Positions 58,581 through 64,000 of a DNA stretch of 64,000 nt are shown here, one piece after another. This stretch comes from Ehretia macrophylla. Taxonomy: Eukaryota; Streptophyta; Magnoliopsida; Boraginales; Ehretiaceae. The first letter of the stretch is position 1, and every line of letters begins with the position of its first letter. The translations under genes and the position numbers were made by a program. Location: NCBI GenBank assembly GCA_037974665.1, contig CM075775.1, positions 69,054,945 to 69,118,944 of the forward strand. The letters run 5' to 3'. Below the pieces are notes generated by a model. That model was given only the letters and a program-made list of their open reading frames with translations. It was not told the origin of the DNA and made no database searches.

Positions 58581-58699
58581 GGGTGTGATCATACCAGCAC
58601 TAATGCACCGGATCCCATCAGAACTCCGAAGTTAAGCGTGCTTGGGCGAGAGTAGTACTAGGATGGGTGACCCCCTGTGAAGTCCTCGTGTTGCACCCC
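58581..58699 (+). rRNA. 5S rRNA gene, copy 62
   Basis: Only C6T and G98T. It is among the best-preserved copies and a likely functional gene. Confidence 0.95.
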
Positions 58700-59257
58700 C
58701 TTTTCAATTTTTTTTGCCCTGGTTAGGGTTGTCAAGATACTTTAACCACCAAATCTCTATTACCGAATCCCACGGATCATTGGACAAGACAACTTCGCTT
58801 CACATAGAAGCCGGGCCCACAAACCGAGGACGTAGGGTTTGTGACCACGTCTCCGTCGCTCCGGTGCCCATAACTTTTCATCCGTAAGGAGTTATGCGGC
58901 GCACAACATACCATTACAAAGCTCTCTGAGAGCTCTACGACGGGGGCAGCCACCTTGCTCGATGTACCCATTTTTGGAGACCAAAATAGAAAGTTTTCAT
59001 TAGTTTCAGCCCTTTTTTCTTCTTTTGCTCTGTTTTTTCATCCCGGATTGTACATCGTGAGCTGTTAAAAGGACGACAACCTGACTCGCGGGACATCAGA
59101 GGGCCCTACAGCGTGTCGATATCACGTCTTGCGAGGATGCTGCGTTGTTGAAGCGGATGGGTTGTCGTTAAGCCCATTGGGCCTTTTGAATGGGCCATCT
59201 CTCTAGGCTGGCACTGGGAACCCTTAACACATATAGGAATTGTGCCGTCAAGATGAC

Positions 59258-59376
59258 GGGTGCGATCATACCAGCACTAATGCACCGGATCCCATTAGAA
59301 TTCTGAAGTTAAGCGTGCTTGGGCGAGAGTAGTATTAGGATGGGTTACCCCCTGTGAAGTCCTCGTGTTGCAGCCC
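59258..59376 (+). rRNA. 5S rRNA gene, copy 63
   Basis: Full length, with C39T, C44T, C47T, C78T, G89T, G98T and C116G. It is the partner of 38607 and 43341. Confidence 0.89.
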
Positions 59377-59933
59377 CTTTTCCATTTTTTTTTCCTGGTT
59401 AGGGTTGCCAAGATACGTTATCCACCAAATCTCTATTACCGAATCCCACGGAAAATTAGGCAAGACAACTTCGCTTCACGTAGAGGCCGGGCACGCAGAC
59501 CGAGGGCTTAGGCTTTATGACTAGGTCTCCGTCGCTCCGGTGCCCATTACTTTTGATCCGTAACGAGTTACGCGGTGCACAGCATATCGTTGCTAAGCTC
59601 TCTGAGAGCTCTTCGACGTGGGCAGTCAGGTTGCTCTCTATGCCCATTTTTGGAGCCCAAAATTGAACGTTTTCATCAGTTTCATTCCACTTTTCTTCTT
59701 TTGCTCTATTTTTCTGTCCCGGATCGTACGTCGAGAGCTGTTAAAAGGACGACAGCCTGACTCGCGGGACATCAGAGGGCCCTACAACGTGTCGATATCA
59801 TGTCTTGCAAGGATGCTGTGTTGTTGAAGCGGATGGGTTGTTGTTAAGCCCATTGGACCTTTTGAATGGGCCATCAATCTAGGTTGGAACTGTGAACCGT
59901 TAACACATATAGGAATTGTGCCCTCAACAGGAC

Positions 59934-60052
59934 TGGTGCGATCATGCCAGCACTAATGCACCGGATCCCATCAGAACTCCGAAGTTAAACGTACTTAGGC
60001 GAGAATAGTACTAGGATGGGTGACGCCCTAGGAAGTACTCATGTTGCACCAC
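59934..60052 (+). rRNA. 5S rRNA gene, copy 64
   Basis: Identical in change pattern to 39284 (G1T, A13G, G56A, G60A, G64A, G72A, C92G, G97A, C104A, G108A, C118A). Confidence 0.87.
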
Positions 60053-60610
60053 CTTTTCAATTTTTTTTGCCCTGGTTAGGGTTACCAAGATAATTTATCT
60101 ACCAAATCTCTATTACCGAATTCCACGGAACATTAGGCGAGACAACTTCGCTTCACGTAGAGGCCGGGCCTGCAAACCGAGGGTGTAGTGTTTGTGACCA
60201 GGTCTCAGTCGCTCCGGTGCCCATAACTTTTAATCCGTAAGGAATTACGCAGCGCACATCATACCGTTGCAAAGCACTCTAAGAGCTCTACGACAGGGAC
60301 AGCCAGCTTGCTCGCTATGCACGTTTTTAGAGCCCAAAATCGAACGTTTTCATCAGTTTCAGGTAACTTTTATTCTTTTACCCTGTTTTTCTGTCCCGGA
60401 TCGTACGTCATGAGTTGTTAAAAGGACGACAACCTGACTCGCGGGACATTAGATTGCCCTACAATGTGTCGATATCAGATCTTGCGCGGATGTTGCGTTG
60501 TTGAAGCGAATGGGTTGCCGTTAAGCCCCTTGGGCCTTTTGAATGGGCCATCTCTCTAGGCTGGGACTGTGAACCGTTAACACATATAGGAATTGTGCCC
60601 TCAAGATGAC

Positions 60611-60729
60611 GGGTGCGATCATACCAGCACTAATGAACAGGATCCCATCAGAACTCCGAAGTTAAGCGTGCTTGGGCGAGAGTAGTACTAGGATGGGTGA
60701 CCCCATGGGAAGTCCTCGTGTTGCACCCC
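60611..60729 (+). rRNA. 5S rRNA gene, copy 65
   Basis: Only C26A, C29A and C95A. It is the partner of 39961 and 44695. Confidence 0.93.
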
Positions 60730-61286
60730 ATTTTCAATTTTTTTTTGCCCTGGTTAGGGTTGCCAAGATACTTGATCCACCAAATCTCTATTACTGAATC
60801 CCACTGAACATTGGGCAAGACTACTTCGCTTCGCGTAGAGGCCGGGCCCGTAAACCGAGGGCGTAGGTTTTGTGACCGGGTCTCCGTCGCTTCGGTGCCC
60901 ATAAATTTTGACTCGTAAGGAGTTACGCGGCGCACAGCATCAGTTGCAAAGCTCTCAGAGAGCTCTACGACGGGGGCAGCTAGCTTGCTCGTTATGCCCG
61001 TTTTTGTAGCCCAAAATCGAACGTTTTCATCAGTTTCAAGCCACTTTTCTTTTTTGCCCAATTTTTTCGTCCCGGATCGTACGTCGTGAGCTGTTAAAAC
61101 GACGACAACATGACTCGCTGAACATCAGAGGGCCCTACAACTTGTTGATATCACATCTTGCGAGGATGCGGCGTTGTTGAAGCGGATGGGTTGTCGTTAT
61201 GCCCATTGGGCCTTTTGAATGGGCCATCTCTCTAGGCTTGCTCTGTGAACAGTTAACACAGATAGGAATTGTGCCCTCAACATGAC

Positions 61287-61405
61287 GGGTGCGATCATAC
61301 CAGCACTAATGCTCCGGATCCCATCAGAACTCAGCAGTTAAGCGTGCTTGGGCGAGAGTAGTACTAGGATGGGTGACCCCCTGTGAAGTCCTCGTGTTGC
61401 ACCCC
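61287..61405 (+). rRNA. 5S rRNA gene, copy 66
   Basis: Full length, with A27T, C47A, A49C and G98T. It is the partner of 40636 and 45370. Confidence 0.92.
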
Positions 61406-61955
61406 CTTTTCAATTTTTTTAGCCCTGGTCAGGGTTGCCAAGATACTTGATCCACCAAATCTCTATTACTGAATCCCACGGAACATTGGGCAAGACAACT
61501 TCACTTCACGTAGAGGCCGAGCCCGCAAACCGAAGGCGTAGGGTTTGTGACCAGGTCTCCGTCGCTCCGGTGCCCATAACTTTTGATCCGTAAGGAGTTA
61601 CGCGGTGCACAGCATACCGTTGGAAAGCACTCTGAGAGTTTTACGATGGTGGCATCCGGCTTGCTCGCTGTGCCCATTTTCGGAGCCCAAAATCGAACGT
61701 TTTCATTAGTTTAAGTCTAATTTTCTTGTTTTCCTCTATTTCTCCGTCCCGGATCGTACGTCGTGAGCTGTTAAATGGACGACAACCTGACTCGCGGTAC
61801 ATCAGAGGGCCTTACAATGTTTTTGATATCACGTCTTGCTAGGATGCTGCGTTGTTGAAGCGGATGGGTTGTCGTTAAGCCCATTGGGCCTTCTGAATGT
61901 GCCATCTCTCCAGGCTGGCACTGTGAACCGTTAGGAATTGTGCCCTCAACATGAC

Positions 61956-62074
61956 GGGTGTGATCATACCAACACTAATGCACCGGATCCCATCATAATA
62001 CCGAAGCTAAGCGTGCTTGGGCGAGAGTAGTACTAGGATGGGTGACCCCCTGGGAAGTCCTCGTGTTGCACCTC
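61956..62074 (+). rRNA. 5S rRNA gene, copy 67 (upstream TATA-like motif deleted)
   Basis: Full length, with C6T, G41T, C44T, T45A, T52C and C118T. The upstream region reads CCGTTAGGAATTG. Nine bases containing the TATA-like motif are missing, so the -26 element is gone while the rest of the flank is normal. Confidence 0.9.
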
Positions 62075-62632
62075 ATTTTCAATTTTTTTTGCCCCGTTAG
62101 GGTTGCCAAGATACTTTATCCACCAAAATCTGTATTACCGAATCCCACGGAACATTGGGCAAGACAACTTCGCTTCACGTAAAGGCCGGGCCCGCAAACC
62201 GAGGGCGTAGGGTTTGTGACTAGGTCTCCGTCGCTCTGATGCCCATAACTTTTGATCCGTAAAGAGTTACGCGGCGTACAGCATACCGTTGCAAAGCTCT
62301 CTGAGAGCTCTACGATGGGGGTAGCCAGCATGCTCGCTGTGCCCATTTTTGGAGCCCAAAATTGAACGTTTTCATCAGTTTCAGGCCAATTTTCTTCCTT
62401 TGCTCTGTTTTTCCATCCCAGATCGTACGTCGTGAGCTGTAAAAAGGATGACAACCTGACTCGCGGGACATCAAAGGGCCCTACAACGTGTCGATATCAC
62501 GTCCTGCGAGGATGCTGCGTTGTTGAAGCATATGGGTTGTCGTTAATCCCAATGGGCCTTTTGAATGGGCCATCTCTCTAGGCTGGCACTGTGAACCGTT
62601 AACACATATAGGAATTCTGCCCTCAACATGAC

Positions 62633-62749
62633 GGGTTCGATCATACCAGCACGAATGCACTGGATCCCATTAGAACTAGGAAGTTAAGCGTGCTTGGGCG
62701 AGAGTAGTACTAGGAGGTGATCCCTTGGCAAGTCCTCGTGTTGCACCCC
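62633..62749 (+). rRNA. 5S rRNA gene, copy 68 (2-nt C-box deletion)
   Basis: 117 nt, with the same lesion set as 41989 and 57906 plus G5T. Sequence after this gene no longer follows the higher-order repeat. Confidence 0.88.
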
Positions 62750-63306
62750 CTTTTCAACTTTTTTTGCCTTGGTTAGGGTTGCCAAGATACTTTATCCACT
62801 AAATCTCTATTACCGAATCCACGGAACATTGGGCAAGACAACTTCGCTTCACGTAGAGGTCGGGCCCGCAAACCGAGGGCGTAAAGTTTGTGACCAGGTC
62901 TCCATCGCCCTGGTGCCCATAACTTTTGATCCGTAAGAAGTTACGCAGAGCACAACATACCGTTGCAAAGCTCTTTGAGAGCTCTATGATGGGGGCAGCC
63001 AGCTTGCTCGTTGTGCACATTTTTGGAGCCCAAAATCGGACGTTTTCATTAGTTTCAGGCCACTTTTGTTCTTTTGCTCCATTTTTCCGTCCCAGATCGT
63101 ACGTCGCGAGTTGTTAAAAGGATGACAACCTGACTCGCGGTACATGAAAGGGCCCTACAATGTGTCGATATCACGTCTTGCGAGGATGCAGCGTTGTTGA
63201 AGTGGATGGGTTGTCGTTAAGCCCATTAGGACTTTTGAATGATCCATCTCTCTAGTCTCGGACTGTGAACCGTTAACACATATAGGAATTGTGCCCTCAA
63301 CAGGAC

Positions 63307-63425
63307 GGGTGTGATCATACCAGCACTAATGCACCGGATCCCATCAGAACTCCAAAGTTAAGCGTGCTTGGACGAGAGTAGTACTAGGATAGGTGATCCC
63401 CAGAGAAGTCCTCGTGTTGCACCCC
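63307..63425 (+). rRNA. 5S rRNA gene, copy 69
   Basis: Full length, with C6T, G48A, G66A, G85A, C91T, T96A and G98A. Three changes lie in the C box. Confidence 0.9.
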
Positions 63426-63983
63426 CTTTTCAATTTTTTTTGCCGTAGTTAGGGTATCCAAGATACTTTATACACCAAATCTCTATTACTGAATCCCACG
63501 GAACATTGGGCAAGACAACTTCGCTTCACATAGAGGCTGGGCCCGCAAATCGAGGGCGTATGGTTTATGGCCAGGTCTCCGTCGCTCTGGTGCCCATAAC
63601 TTTTGATCCGTAAGGAGTAACGCGGCGAACAGCATACCGTTACATAGCTCTCTGAGAGCTCTACGACGGGGGCTGCGAGCTTGCTCGCTTTGCCCCTTTT
63701 TGGTGCCTAAAATCGATCGATTTCATCAGTTTCAAGCCACTTTTCTTGTTTTGCCCTGTTTTTCAGTACAGGATCGTACGTCGTGAGCTATTAAAAGGAC
63801 GACAACCTAACTCGGGGTACATTAGAGGGCCCTATAACATGTCGATATCACATCTTGCGAGGATGCTGCGTTGTTGAAGCGGATGGGTTGTCGTTAAGCC
63901 CACTGGGCCTTTTGAATGGGCCATCTCTCTAGGCTGGGACTATGAACCGTTAACACATATAGGAATTGTTCCCTCAACATGAT

Positions 63984-64000
63984 GGGTGCGATCATACCAG
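63984..64000 (+). rRNA. 5S rRNA gene, copy 70 (cut by window edge)
   Basis: The first 17 nt of a 5S gene (GGGTGCGATCATACCAG), 677 bp after the previous start and preceded by the usual upstream region with T instead of C at -1. The rest lies outside the window. Confidence 0.9.

Larger units (their letters stand above)
58023..62749 (+). repeat. Higher-order 5S repeat 2, copy III (seven units, 4,727 bp)
   Basis: Genes 58581 to 62633 in the same order as copies I and II. Most of the length difference is the 9-bp deletion before the gene at 61956. Similarity to the repeat fades in the spacer after 62749. Confidence 0.87.
57210..64000 (+). repeat. 5S rDNA tandem array, segment 4 (ten units plus a cut one)
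   Basis: The array resumes in phase directly after the large LTR element. Removing the 11,177-bp element and one AATTG duplication restores a normal 678-bp spacing between the genes at 45370 and 57230. Spacings here are 669-677 bp. The 669-bp unit ends at the gene at 61956, which has lost the upstream TATA-like motif. The segment runs off the right edge of the window inside a 5S gene. Confidence 0.97.

Overview
The window is non-protein-coding plant nuclear DNA. It is one long head-to-tail array of 5S ribosomal RNA genes, all on the + strand, interrupted by three LTR-retrotransposon insertions. The 119-nt gene has the land-plant 5S form: A box, intermediate element and C box inside the gene, a TATA-like motif near -26, C at -1, and T-runs just downstream. 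The retroelements fit a plant host, since the complete one has a TGGTATCAGAGC primer-binding site, as used by plant elements primed by initiator tRNA-Met. A seed plant, probably an angiosperm, is most likely. I cannot name the species.

Layout: 1-2126 holds three 5S units. 2127 to about 5447 is a truncated LTR on the - strand (element A), and one 5S gene is missing at its right junction. 5448-6064 holds one 5S unit. 6065-8508 is a solo LTR on the - strand (element B) flanked by TTATC duplications. 8509-46032 holds 55 5S units. 46033-57209 is a complete, apparently non-coding LTR element of 11,177 bp. It has two 4,146-bp LTRs around a 2,885-bp internal region and is flanked by AATTG duplications, as in LARD elements. 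57210-64000 holds ten more units and the first 17 nt of an eleventh. In total there are 69 complete or nearly complete 5S loci plus one cut by the window edge. The repeat period is about 676 bp (119-bp gene, about 557-bp spacer).

The units are not homogeneous. Most genes differ from the window consensus at 2-12 positions. One is a 72-nt deletion pseudogene, three share a 2-nt deletion in the C box, and one lacks the upstream TATA-like motif. Variants recur every seven units. This reveals higher-order repeats of about 4.75 kb (9-18.5 kb) and 4.73 kb (37.4-62.7 kb, three copies, the middle one split by the large retroelement). A further block recurs at a distance of ten units (19-20.7 kb and 25.8-27.4 kb). 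One unit was duplicated almost exactly at 29.2-30.5 kb.

I found no convincing protein-coding gene. The many short open frames of 60-120 codons recur once per 676-bp unit on both strands and are by-products of the repeated spacer. The retroelement shows no recognisable gag or pol reading frame, so it would need proteins from another element to move.
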